DNA of 64,000 bases from Allodiplogaster sudhausi (lineage: Eukaryota; Nematoda; Chromadorea; Rhabditida; Diplogasteridae). The position numbers and the translations under genes are program-made. The notes beneath the pieces are model-generated. The model saw nothing but the letters and a program-made list of their open reading frames with translations. It did no database searches and was not told the origin of the DNA. Positions 47,013-60,100 of this stretch are shown here, piece by piece. Each line of letters starts with the position of its first letter. Within the stretch, counting starts at the first letter, position 1. The stretch spans positions 697,501 to 761,500 of the forward strand of contig CALZFC010000111.1 in the NCBI GenBank assembly GCA_945643635.1, read 5' to 3'.

Positions 47013-50000
47013 TTATCGTCTCTGAAAAGAATGTTTGTTCAGAGACCATTGCTAGACTCCATAAGTAAGAGGAAAGAAAGACAAACCCTCTTTGAAGGGA
47101 CTTTGCGACCGGGTGGCTGGTGTCTCTTCATTGGCAAACCACCCGGAAGAGGAGGAACTGGGCTAGACATCAGGGGACGAGCGCGAGGACCATAGGCCCA
47201 GGCCTGAATCCATTCAAACTTAACATTCCAGCATCAATCTAAAATGGCAAAAAAATTTTTATGATGACTGCGCAGACTTCTTTTTTGAAATAAAAATCTG
47301 AATATCACGGTTCCCATCAACGAAGATCGCATCAGGAAATAAAAATAAACCCTGGTAATTAACAAAGGCACGTTGGATAAAGTGGATCGAAATGAAGAGT
47401 AGGTAAGAAAAGAAGGGGTTATCCGAAGGAAGGCAAGGTGTACCCGTGGGGAATGGTTGTTGACGTACCTGTTATCTCCCTGCGCCATACTCCAATTCTT
47501 CCTTGAACATATTTCTCATCAAATTATATCCCACGAATTCTTGTCCTCATTTCTGCTTTTTTGCGGATCAAGTGCAGACTCGCATGAAATTTGTAAAAAA
47601 AAAACTTCTTCCGCTTCTGCCTCCTTCACTAACCCTTCTTTCAATCTCAAGGAATTGAGCCGAGTGAAGCGATTCTCATCTACAAGGAATATATATATTA
47701 TTCTCAATTCGATATTACGTTATATATTGCGCATTTTATTACATATTAAATTTTTAAAAGTATTATTTAGAAAGTAGCCTGTGGAGGGGAGTTGCCGTCC
47801 CTTCTCCGCCATGTCCACGAGGAGCGTAAGTTTCCTAGCGATGGCGGCCTCTGCAGTCATTCCCCGCTCCTCCTCTCTCTTCCTCAACCTCAAGAGAAGT
47901 CTCACGGCGGGATGAACAGGTAGATCATCCGCCTTCTCTTCTACGTCTTCTTCAGCTAAGAGCTCCTCTCCTAATTCCTCCTCCACCAATTCCAATATCT
48001 CTTCGTCCTGACGCTGAAAGGACAAGACATACTTACCAGCTCATGCAAAAATATCCCAAATCTAAAAGGAATAAAAATTTGATTGATAGATTGATTTATT
48101 TACGTGCTGCTGCCACGTGTTAATGAAGATATGTGTATAATTGATAAAGCAATGCATGGTATGGTATACATAAGAAGATACAGTACATATGATGAAAATA
48201 CAGTATATGTGGGCTATTGCAATGGGATCGCAGATGGGGAGGAGAGGGAGGCGGGAGGTGAGTGCTTGGCCAGGCTGTTGAAAGCTTTCGCGGATCTGAT
48301 GAAAAACGAATGGTTACGAACGGAGGAGCGAGTGGATGGGTAAGCAAGGATGAAGGAAAGGCCGCGGGAACTTGGGTTACGAAAATGGAACTAATGGGGA
48401 ACGCGATCAGAGATACGCCTGTGGCCAAATACAAGACGACGCGCAAGTGTAAAATCAGAATGTTGTCTGCGAGATAAGAGAGAGGGGAGGGAAAGAGCCT
48501 TGTTACGGGTAGCAGGGTTAGGAATATCAGCGCGATTGCTGTAACCAAAACAACGGCGGTAAATAAAACGGGTAAAATAGTTCTGGATGCGTTCCAGACG
48601 AAGGATATCTTTCTTAAGTGGGGGAGAAAAGACAATGGCGGAGGATTCGAGCAAAGGGCGAATGTACAGAGTATAAGCGGAAACAAGGGTATCCTTGTTT
48701 TTGGAACGGAGGGAGCAGATGATGGGGTGACATTTGGTTATAGCCTTGTTAGCAAGATGCGCGCAGTGGGATGAAAAGGAAAGAGTGGAGTCTATAATGA
48801 TGCCGAGATCTCGGATGTTGTCCACTGGGGTAAGGGGAGCGCCGTTAAGGTGGTAAGGTAGCTTGGGGTTTGATTTGCCTAAATGGAGAACGGAACACTT
48901 GAGGGGGGCGAGAGGGAGTTGCTATTTGTTGGCCCAGGATGCGACTTCGTCAATGGCCGCCTGAAGGGGAGCATTAGAAGAAGACTTATTAAATGAGCGA
49001 AAAATCTTAAGATCGTCAGCGAAGCAACTGGAATGTACATCATGTAAAGAGATAAGAGAGGGAAGGTCGCTAGTAAATAGGATAAAAAGGAGAGGATTAA
49101 GAACAGTTCCTTGCGGGATTCCGCTAGTGACAGGAAGAGGGGGCGAGAGGGAGGAGGCGACGCGGACAGAAAAGGTGCGATTGCTGAGGAAGGAGGCGAT
49201 CCAAGAAATACACTTAGGCGGGAGAGAAAGAAGACTAAGCTTATGGATAAGCTTGGGGTGAGAGACACGATCAAAAGCACGGGCGTGATCAAAGTAAATT
49301 ACATCAGTGAACTGAGAGTTTGAAATTGCGGAGGTCCATAATTCGAGACAACTTAACATTTGGAAATCGATGGAGCGTTTCGGCCTAAAGCCATATTGTT
49401 GATCAGGAATAATATGTGCATCGTTGCAAAAAGAATAGAGTTTCCTACAAAGCATTCTTTCAAAAGGCGCGAAAATAGGGAGGTTATAGAAATGGGGCGA
49501 TAGTTGGAAGGGTCAGAGTAAGGTTTTTGTCTGTATTCCCATTCACCAGTTGATCTTCATCCTCATCTTTCTTGTTTTCTGCTTCGGACTTCTCCGATTC
49601 TCGTTTCTTCTTGCGCTCCTCTGCTCGCTCTAAACTTCTCAATTAATATTAAAGGATAAAGAAAAAAAGTACGAAACACTGACGTTTCTTTTTCTTCTGC
49701 TCTGCAAGATATTTCTCGTAGATTTCAGAGTTCTTCGGGTACTCAACGGCATCCAATTCCAGCAGTTCGTAGAACAACCGACACTGAAATCAAGCTCATT
49801 CTTTTAATATTAAGTATTTTGACATAAACGAAATTTTAATCCTTAAAAAACCGAGGTAAATTGAAAGTGACTTGTTCAACGGATCCAAAGAGACTGAAGA
49901 GGTGCTCGGTTGTAGTGGAAAGCAGACTGCCACAGGGGCCGATTGTTGTGCGACCATTCTGAATGGTTCGACAATTCAGTCTCGGTTCTCTCTCTCTTTC

Positions 50001-51247
50001 TCTCTCTCTCTTCACATCTAAAATTAACCTTGGCATCTGGCCCTTTGAGAGGGAAGAGCCAATTAGAAAGACGGCAGAAGAGAACGCGAGGACCCGCCTC
50101 GAGCCGAGATACCAGGCACGGCGAATCTGGAAGAAATCAATGATACAGTAACCGACAAGGAAAGATAGCAAGGCATACGGTATCAGTTGCACGGTCGTTG
50201 TTCTGAGCAAGAATGTCGTGAAGAGAGCGGAGAGCAAGGAGGGACTGGTCGTTTTAAGAGGCCCGTTGAGTGGCGAGTCGCACGAGTGAACGAACCAGGC
50301 GGAGGCAGATGTCACTCTGCAAGGGGACAATCAAGCACAACGCAGTGGGTTCAATGCGAAGCTCAACAATCATGGCCATTCGTTTCTTACTTCAGAAAGC
50401 AATTTGATACACAACTATATTCCTTTCAAGACAACATTGAACAAACAACTGCAAAGAAAACCTTGTCAAGGCCATCCTTGTCGTCATCGACCTTTTCTTC
50501 AGGACCATCCTTCAAAATAAACTTTCAATACTGATAAACTTAATTATCGTGAAATGGCGAAGAAACGAACATCGTCTTCCAAAATGATGACATCCCGGTT
50601 ATCTTCAGCTTCCATGAATTCGTCCTCTTCGGCTTTGGCCTGAATCATCCCATATGAAATGAAGTAATGACAATAGCAGTCGAAGGAAGAAATGATTAAG
50701 CAGATTACGTCATCCTTGTCCTCGTTGACTTCGTTGTACAGAGAATAGTTTACGATCGACAGGATCAGGAAAGAAGCAATTTCCTGCAGACGGACAAATC
50801 ACAAATCACCTTTTGCCACATCATTCAAATGGAACAGGGTGCAGGGAAGCCTTACCTGGAAGCGCAAATGCGAAGGCTGTTTGTAGAAAGAGTGGAAGAG
50901 GCTGGCAAAGATGGAAACTCGTTGCAGACACTGAATAACAGAGAGTTGTCCAGGATATGGCTCTATCTCCATTATCCACAGCAAAACAATAACCTGCTCG
51001 TCACTGCAAATGTTGTGGAAGAGAGCGAGTTTGAAGCGTTTGCTGGAGGAGATGAAAAGGGAGATGGAATCAAGCATGAGAGCTTGGCGGCTTCGCGCGA
51101 ACGGAAGAGCGATATCTGGCTGGTCGACTGTGGGGGACTTCTGCAATTTACTTCAGCTCTTCATACGAACCAAGAACTCATATTTTTTTCATTAACCAGT
51201 TATAGAGGACAGAGCGACAGAGAAGAGAGACAGGAGAGAGAGAGAGC

Positions 51248-51282
<35 letters not shown>

Positions 51283-51880
51283 TGAGACGTGGAGAATGAC
51301 AGGGAGAATAGGCGAAGAAGACAAAACCTTTTTATGGCTGCCACTGGTTGGCCTGGTACTGCACTCACCTCCAAATGCAAGCCACATTGCTCTAAAAAAA
51401 ATTAGGTTCAAAGTCAACTAGTGAAGTCTATTCTAAATGAGTATTAAAGAGTACAAGAAAGAAGAAAAGGACAGAATCCACAGAATGGTGAGTATGCTGA
51501 CATGAGAGCGAGCTATATCCATTTTCTTATCCAGCAGAGACCTAACCACTCCGACAGCCGCAGTCTGGTAAAGAAGAGTTCTTTGTATTACTTAGACAGT
51601 CTCGAAAAACAGCAACTGACTAGCACTCTTTTGTATCAGAAAAAAAAGTAAAAAAATGCTATGGAAGTCAGCTGAAGTTCTAACCTTCCCTTCCTCGCTT
51701 ACTTCAAGTTCTTCTTCGATTCTCCAACTACAAAGAGTGCGTAAGAGAAGCAAGATAGCACGACGAATTTCGCAGCATTCAGTTCCCACCTGAACAGCTA
51801 TCATTGCCATTCTCCTTGTTTCTCTTCTTCTCCTAACTAACCTCAGCATTAGCTCCAGAAAAGCCAGTGGTCATATCCCA
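47013..51880 (-). CDS. Unidentified multi-exon protein, helical with acidic/charged C-terminal half
   Basis: I do not recognise the family. Reading 5' to 3': MTTGFSGANAE (about 51880), VGTECCEIRRAILLLLRTLC, TAAVGVVRSLLDKKMDIARS, KSPTVDQPDIALPFARSRQA with LMLDSISLFI (about 51140), EIASFLILSIVNYSLYNEVN, AEEDEFMEAEDNRDVIILED, SLLALRSLHDILAQNNDRAT, CRLFYELLELDAVEYPKNSE with IYEKYLAEQKKK (about 49780), ERKKKRESEKSEAENKKDED, RQDEEILELVEEELGEELLA (about 48010), ENRFTRLNSLRLKEGLVKEA, AYGPRARPLMSSPVPPLPGG, and a basic end with TAA at 47013. The N-terminal half looks like helical (ARM/HEAT-type) repeats; the C-terminal half is charged, then Pro/Arg-rich. Several junctions are unsettled. A LINE copy lies in one intron (48065-49535). 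Confidence 0.4.
48065..49535 (-). pseudogene. 5'-truncated, decayed LINE (non-LTR retrotransposon)
   Basis: Reverse transcriptase blocks are readable in order: SNYRPISIT, PDQQYGFRPKRSI, the YFDHARAFDRV catalytic Asp box, SGIPQGTVLNPLLFIL, the FADD box in CFADDLKIF, then DNIRDLGIIIDSTL and the C-terminal RLERIQNYFTRFIYRRCFGY. It is broken by a frameshift near 49470, a TAG at 48919-48921 after SWANK and a TAG after DRVPH near 48390. The 3' end has an AATCAATCTATCAATC-type tail at 48065-48105. It sits in an intron of the unidentified gene in the same orientation. CR1/Jockey-like by motif style; clade uncertain. Confidence 0.8.
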
Positions 51881-51909
51881 GAGTGATACGCACGTGTGAA
51901 TGACACTAC

Positions 51910-53179
51910 GTCTCGTGCGCTATAAAATGAGATACTAAGAAACAAGAAGGATTGTCTCTCGGAAGAGAAAGCACTCCGTAGACATAATCGGCCGACCGAG
52001 TGGGTCAAAATGCTCCAAAAACCTTCAAACTTGACCAGCATGTTTCTTTTCGTTTACATTGGGTCAAAATGCTCCAAAAGTAGCCAAACTTGGCCATCAC
52101 GTTTCTTTTAGTGTACATTTACATAGTAGCTACAGTAAGTAGGTCAAAAGGGTCAACTTGGGTGCGTTTGGTCAACTTGCTCCAAAAGCCGTCAAACTTG
52201 GTCAGCATGTTTCTTTTAGTGTACATTTACATATTAGCTACAGTAACCCGGTCAAAAGGGTCATTTTGGGTCTGTTGGGTCAAAGTGCTCCAAAAGCCGC
52301 CAAACTTGGCCAGCATGTTTCTTTTAATATACATTTACATAATAGCTGCAATATCCCGTTCAAAATGGTCATCTTGGGCGTGTTCGGTCAACTTGTTCCA
52401 AAAGCCGTCCACTAATTAGAATGTGTAGCATGATTAGCATATATTTAAAACGCTATCATTTATATTTATTTTCCGAAGAATTCTTTCTACACAATAGAGT
52501 ATTCGTTATATACAATCAAATATATACAATAGAATACACTTGCAAGCTTTCATTTATATTTATTTGTCGAAGAATTCTTTCTACACAATTGAGTATTCGT
52601 TATATACATTAGAATATACTTGCAATAAAGGTTTATTGTGTTTAACAGAACATATGTACCTGCAATATAGAGGATACAAATTAATGTGCTTAATGCGATA
52701 GTATCAATCGTTCGAACTATTCATCATATAAAATAGAATATACTTGCAATAAAGGTTCATTGTGTATAACAGAACATTTTAATCTGCAATAACGGAAATC
52801 ATTTTATTGTTTATTATATACAACCATTTCTTGATTTTTTTACCAATTTAATAATAAAAACATTGATTTTAAATAAAATAAGAATTTTTTTATCCTGTTC
52901 TGATTAGCAAAAAAAGAAATAAAATTAAGTTACATTTTAAAAGAATTCCTAAGAAACTAACTGCTACTGAATCTCTTCAGGTCTAAAGGCACCACTATAC
53001 TAAGAAACCGTCACTCATTAGTAAAACTTGTACTAATAAATGTTATAAATTATTTTCTATACACGATCACCCACACTATCCCAATTTAAAATGACATTTT
53101 AGTACGTATATAATATATATTTATATATTTCTCAATTAAATAGAATAAGTGCTAAAACTAATTTCTTTTATTCTTTCGA
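51910..53179. repeat. about 109-bp tandem repeats and AT-rich spacer
   Basis: Units beginning GGTCAA start at 52003, 52062, 52169, 52278 and 52386, the middle ones 107-109 bp long; the first and last are partial. Each contains GCTCCAAAAGCC, AAACTTGGCCAGCATGTTTC and a TACATTTACATA block. Downstream (52440-52800) are two looser direct repeats (TTCATTTATATTTATT; TTGCAATAAAGGTT). No coding. It may belong to the Helitron's 3' non-coding end or be independent. Confidence 0.65.
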
Positions 53180-55910
53180 TTATTCAATTTTTTCATAAAA
53201 CATACTTACCATTCCTCGCAATGTGGATGGGAAAGGAACGGCTTCTGCCACTCTGTCGTCGTCGTGAAGCCACCACTGGTTGTTGTTGTCTCTGGTCATG
53301 GCGACATAATGGCCTCCTATTCCCGGATTTTCCCATATTCGATGGAATGTGAGAGCCACAAGTTGCCAGGTTCCATCTGTTAAATAAATTTACTTTTACT
53401 TTATATATACATAAGAAGTTAACCTAACCTTGAATGTGTAGATTATCGACAACAGATCGATCGAAAAGTGTCAAATTCAGACTACGAGTAGTGTAGGCTA
53501 TCGTTTGAATATACATGTAACGATTATTCAGCAGCTTTGTTACTGTGTTCTCAATTGCCTGTCCTTCTGCTTTGTTGTACATCGGACAAACTGGATTTTG
53601 GCATTCGAAATTCTCCTGAATTCTTTCATTATCGAATGATCCAGCGATATCCAGCAGTTCTCCACGGCATTCGTTGAATTGTGAAATTAGGTGGCGGTCT
53701 TCTGCCTGATAAAAACGTATTTGAGTTCTTTCAAACGTTAATTATTCCAAATTGTTTTTTTTGTGAAAATAAAATATTCATTTTAGTTCCCTTTAAAAAG
53801 CATTCTATAGAACTAACTTGAGTAGCTCTGCAGGTTAAACATTTTCTTGTGACGCTCTGGGTCATCGTGAACAATTCAGCAACCGATGGTGGAGCGATGT
53901 AGTTGATGAAGTCTTCTATTAATTCATTGACATCGTGCTGTCCACGTGCAACTTCTCCCAATGAGTGCGCGGAGTGCGTAGATGCTTGTCCTGTTCTCCT
54001 TTCTCTTGCTTCTGAAGTTTCGTATTTGTGCTGTAACACTCGGCCGAGAACAGTTCGAAGTCTTCCGGTTTCCTTCTTTCCAGCAGCTCTTAGAAATGGT
54101 AGAATAGTTGAACAGAGGAATTGAAGTCTGTCATTGCCGCGATTCAGTTCGGGTGCAACATGATATAATCTCCGGAAGCATTGAATGAAAGCGTGGATAA
54201 AGCAATTTGTTCCAGTCGGATTCGGCATTCTCAAGTGGTTTTCAGCATAACGGGTGATATAGCTTGGTACATTGCACGGTGGCCGCAATTGCGATGTGCT
54301 TGGCGTGTCTAAGCATAAGAAAAAGATTAACTTTTCTTTAGTGTACATATATTGCAATTATAAAAAATATTAAGATTTTTCAAAGCAGAAAAGTAAACTA
54401 TATATGTACATATGTACATACATATTCGATACCATTGTCTTTATATAGGAAGTAGGTATTTATAATGCCAATCTTAAATACCAGCGGTAGTATCTCGTGG
54501 AATTTCATCATGTTCCATCGGTTCATCATGTTGTCGTTGATGTATTGGCACAGTTACCTCGATAACTTCATGAGCCGGGAAGGAGGATGGAGTCTTAAAC
54601 ATTATTTAAATAATCAAACGGCATTAATAATTCAAAGGATGATATGTCTTTTACCGTTACTGATGGAGTAAAATCATCCAAAATTGTTCGCTCCACAACA
54701 TTGACCGGTCGAATAATTCGAAGTTTGCTGTGGTCGTTAGAGTCCACGATTGAATGAGCGGCATCATACGTGTAGAAACGAACATTTGCTGATGCGCGTG
54801 AGCGAGACATAGCCACGTAAAGTTGCCCATGGGCAAACACATTGTTATTAAGAATGATTCCAACACGGTCAAAAGTTTGGCCCTGGGACTGAAAACAGTG
54901 TTATTAACTAATTTGTTATGCGATTTTTTTATGGATTAATGATATATGCATGTACCTTGTTCACAGTCATCGCATATGCGAGTCTTACAGGAAATTGCAT
55001 TCTCGCATATGACTGTCGATCCTTCCTCTGATGGGCTGGGGTGAGAAGGCATTTTGGTATGAAGGCTTCTTCACCAGCGAATTTGGTAGAAATAAGACGA
55101 CATCGCAGGAAATGCTCATTCATTGATTCCACGATCATTCGGGTGCCGTTACACAACCCCCTCGCCACGTTCAGGTTTCTCAGTAGTATGACCACGGCAC
55201 CCTTCTGTTAATTGAAGACTTATTAAGAATTTTTAGGAATTGCTTCAATATACCTTGAGACGTGCGGTGGCATTCCGGACTCCATCTCGTCCGCGAAATA
55301 TTCTGGCGGAACTTGCATTCCCAAACATTCTGTCGGCGTGTCAACTGCTGTGTACGTTTTCGCGAATCCACGAACACGATCCAATACCTTTGAAGTTATT
55401 ACATTATATGTATGTATGTATGTACGTATGTATGTATGTATGTATGTATGTATGTACGTATGTATGTATGTATGTATGTATGTATGTATGTATGTACGTA
55501 TGTATGTATGTATGTATGTATGTATGTATGTACGTATGTATGTATGTATGTATGTATGTATGTATGTATGTATGTATGTATGTATGTATGTATGTATGTA
55601 TGTATGTATGTATGTATGTATGTATGTATGTATGTATGTATGTATGTATGTATGTATGTATGTATGTATGTATGTATGTATGTATGTATGTATGTATGTA
55701 TGTATGTATGTATGTATGTACGTATGTATGTATGTATGTATGTATGTATGTATGTACGTATGTATGTATGTATGTACGTATGTATGTATGTATGTATGTA
55801 TGTATGTATGTACGTATGTATGTATGTATGTACGTATGTATGTATGTATGTATGTATGTATGTACGTATGTATGTATGTATGTATGTATGTATGTATGTA
55901 TGTATGTATG

Positions 55911-55941
<31 letters not shown>

Positions 55942-56007
55942 TGTATGTATGTATGTATGTATGTATGTATGTATGTATGTATGTATGTATGTATGTATGT
56001 ATGTATG

Positions 56008-56038
<31 letters not shown>

Positions 56039-56120
56039 TGTATGTATGTATGTATGTATGTATGTATGTATGTATGTATGTATGTATGTATGTATGTATG
56101 TATGTATGTATGTATGTATG

Positions 56121-56151
<31 letters not shown>

Positions 56152-56178
56152 TGTATGTATGTATGTATGTAATGTATG

Positions 56179-56209
<31 letters not shown>

Positions 56210-56279
56210 TGTATGTATGTATGTATGTATGTATGTATGTATGTATGTATGTATGTATGTATGTATGTATGTACGTATG

Positions 56280-56310
<31 letters not shown>

Positions 56311-56368
56311 TGTATGTATGTATGTATGTATGTATGTATGTATGTATGTATGTATGTATGTATGTATG

Positions 56369-56399
<31 letters not shown>

Positions 56400-56473
56400 T
56401 GTATGTATGTATGTATGTATGTATGTATGTATGTATGTATGTATGTATGTATGTATGTATGTATGTACGTATG

Positions 56474-56504
<31 letters not shown>

Positions 56505-56506
56505 TG

Positions 56507-56537
<31 letters not shown>

Positions 56538-56643
56538 TGTATGTATGTATGTATGTATGTATGTATGTATGTATGTATGTATGTATGTATGTATCTATGT
56601 ATGTATGTATGTATGTATGTATGTATGTATGTATGTATGTATG

Positions 56644-56674
<31 letters not shown>

Positions 56675-56708
56675 TGTATGTATGTATGTATGTATGTATG
56701 TATGTATG

Positions 56709-56739
<31 letters not shown>

Positions 56740-56823
56740 TGTATGTATGTATGTATGTAATGTATGTATGTATGTATGTAATGTATGTATGTATGTATGT
56801 ATGTATGTATGTATGTATGTATG

Positions 56824-56854
<31 letters not shown>

Positions 56855-56872
56855 TGTATGTATGTATGTATG

Positions 56873-56903
<31 letters not shown>

Positions 56904-56977
56904 TGTATGTATGTATGTATGTATGTATGTATGTATGTATGTATGTATGTATGTATGTATGTATGTATGTATGTATG

Positions 56978-57008
<31 letters not shown>

Positions 57009-57082
57009 TGTATGTATGTATGTATGTATGTATGTATGTATGTATGTATGTATGTATGTATGTATGTATGTATGTATGTATG

Positions 57083-57113
<31 letters not shown>

Positions 57114-57136
57114 TGTATGTATGTATGTATGTAATG

Positions 57137-57167
<31 letters not shown>

Positions 57168-60100
57168 TGTATGTATGTATGTATGTATGTATGTACAGTA
57201 CGGCTCAGCGGCCAGGGGTCTCGGCTATAGCGGCTATAGCGGCCGCGTGCCAAAGAGGCCAAGCGAAATTAAGCCATTTAAGATTTTTATTTTCAGAATT
57301 CGTTGTTATTTTTGTGTTCAGGGTAACTTGCTGCTTCGATTAAGCTCAAAAACTTTATAAAGTGATGCATATTAGCGAAAATAGAAAATCTTGTAAAATT
57401 TATGGTGCAGTAACACCTCAATTCGTAGTGTGTGCGTGTGCCATCGTTTCAGTGAAATTTATTAAGGCAGTTGCATGAACAACATTACTTTAACTTACAT
57501 TTACAGACTTCCTTTGGTATCCTTTTGTCTTATCAATTGACTTTTTAACGCATCAAGTGATAAAGGTTGCCAAAAAAACCTAGCAAAAAAACTGCAAAAA
57601 TGTAGCTCAAAAGAGGAACCGAACACATGCACTTCTCCCAATGTGCAGAGAAGCATGCCAATGCTCTATCCATACTCGTTCTTACTCTAAACAATTTTAG
57701 TAAGCATCTTGACGCTATTTTTAGGTACTGTCTACTTGACAGTACAACCAAAAAAATTCCATGGCATCCGCAGTGTTCTTTTCTCACGATCGCTCTGCAC
57801 AGAGCATTTGGTGAGCCGCTTAGCTGACATAGACTAGCATACACTCTCAAAACGCCGGCCACAATAGGGTGCGCGCCTTGCTGAACAGTTTCTTCTTTTC
57901 GATTCCATCACGGTCAGGGCGACCGCGGCGAAGCTCTGTCAAAAAATATTTATAAAACGAAAATTTAATATTTTTGAATTTGGTTGGGTATTCACCTGAA
58001 ATAATTCTGACCAGCCTGTTTGGATCTGAATTCTGCTTATGCTTTCGAATGAAATGTACTGGGTGTGGCAGACAAGATTTCCGTTGTGATGAATACAATG
58101 GCAAAAGTACGAAGTCCACCCAGCCATGATGCAAAAGCATCATGGCTGGGTGGTTGTGTTACACACAATCGACATAACTGGCAGTGGTTCGGTTCCGTCA
58201 CGTAGCAAAATGTTTTGCCCATTTTAGTTTGGGGAAACTTCTTTTGATTTCCTTTAGCTTTTTCTTGGAAAGCCTCATGATGGAAATATTTCAGCAGGTC
58301 ACCCAATCGAATTCAAACATCTTATATTTTCGAGCCAATCTAAATATTTTTGGTAGTGCTCATCCGCGGTCCCAAGATGTGATCCAAATGCTCTGTGAAA
58401 AGCGATCGTGAGAAAAGAACACTGCGGATGCCATGGAATTTTTGTGGCTGGACTGTCAAGTAGACAGTACCTAAAAATAGCGTCAAGATGCTTACTAAAA
58501 TTGTTTAGGGTAAGAACGAGTCTGGATAGAGCATTGGCATGCTTCTCTGCACATTGGGAGAAGTGCTTGTGTTCGGTCCCTCTTTTGAGCTACATTTTTG
58601 CAGTTTTTTTGCTAGGTTTTTTTGGCAACCTTTATCACTTGATGCGTTAAAAAGTCAATTGATAAGACAAAAGGATACTAAAGGAAGTCTGTAAATGTAA
58701 GTTAAAGTAATGTTGTTCATGCAACTGCCTTAATAAATTTCACTGAAACGATGGCACACGCACACACTACGAATTGAGGTGTTACTGCACCATAAATTTT
58801 ACAAGATTTTCTATTTTCGCTAATATGCATCACTTTATAAAGTTTTTGAGCTTAATCGAAGCAGCAAGTTACCCTGAACACAAAAATAACAACGAATTCT
58901 GAAAATAAAAATCTTAAATGGCTTAATTTCGCTTGGCCTCTTTGGCACGCGGCCGCTATAGCCGCTATAGCCGAGACCCCTGGCCGCTGAGCCGTACTGT
59001 ATGTATGTATGTATGTATGTATGTATGTATGTATTTATGTATGTATTTATGTATGTATATAGATTTTAAATCCCTTTTTACAAAGAAACCTTATTGTTGA
59101 TCTCGTGAACTTCGGAGTTAAGCGTTGCAAGCAAGCAACTCTTTTTGAGACATTCGACATCTGAGAGTTTGTCACCGCCGTAAATGAATTCGATTACTTC
59201 GTCTGGCGTTTTACATGGTATCTCCTTCAGATCAGGATGGCCGATTGTGATTCTGGTGTCTCGTCGATTGCCATCAAATCCGTTGCCTATTCTCTCCAAA
59301 AACGCTGCGTAGTTAGAATCGCCACTTGCGCGCATGTTATGCGTCAGTGTCAGAGTCTAAAAGATTTGAAACTTTTTATAATTATAGATACATTTTTTGT
59401 ATTAATTTAATTCAATCCGTAAAAGAAATTGCAATAAATATTGAATACAACTACCTTGAAGTGCTTCCACAGATCAGATTTTTTTAATGTAAGATTCACT
59501 GCACCAACGGCTGTGTGTCCCGCATCAACTGGCAGAAGCTGCTTCCAGTCTCCTCCTAAGGATCAATCATTTTTCATTCGAAAAATTAAAATTAAATTTA
59601 AATCTATGTATGTATATTTCAAATAAGTTTCATTTTTTATATCTAATTTAACGTGTTTCCTACCAAGCAACATCAGTTTGCCGCCAAATGGTTGATCACG
59701 TTTTGTGATATCGCGAAGGAGTCGATCAATGGCATGGAACATGTTTTTATCGCTCATTGTTGCCTCATCGTATATGAAGACATCAATTTTTTTTAGCATG
59801 GCGGCAGCTCCAGATTCCAACTTCATCTGTAATACGTGATATCCTTATTAAATAAAACAGTTTTATTTCATTATATTAACGTATTAAAGATTCTTACATT
59901 TGATGAGTCGTTTTCCTGTGTATTCAATTTTAGCATGAATTTTCTGTGTGCAGTGGTGCCGTTGATTAGCAGTGTAGCAGCAATGCCGGTATGCGTAACC
60001 ATTTCTACCGCCAATCCCTCCTTCACCAATCGGTGGTAGATTGCACTGTAATTAAACGAGGAATTTGTTTAAAAATTTAAAATTTACAGGTCAAAAATTC

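Noticed and set aside
48104..49323. Plus-strand frames across 48.1-49.3 kb
   Set aside because: Antisense of the LINE reverse transcriptase.
55223..57360. Long open frames of Tyr-Ile-His-Thr and Met-Tyr-Val-Cys repeats on both strands
   Set aside because: They are translations of the TATG microsatellite (no stop in the repeat); the flanking real exon (VLDRVRGF...) is spliced, not read through.
57847..58306. Minus-strand frames in the centre of the long-TIR element as a transposase
   Set aside because: Only short zinc-finger-like pieces; no DDE/DDD catalytic blocks, and the palindrome disrupts the frame.
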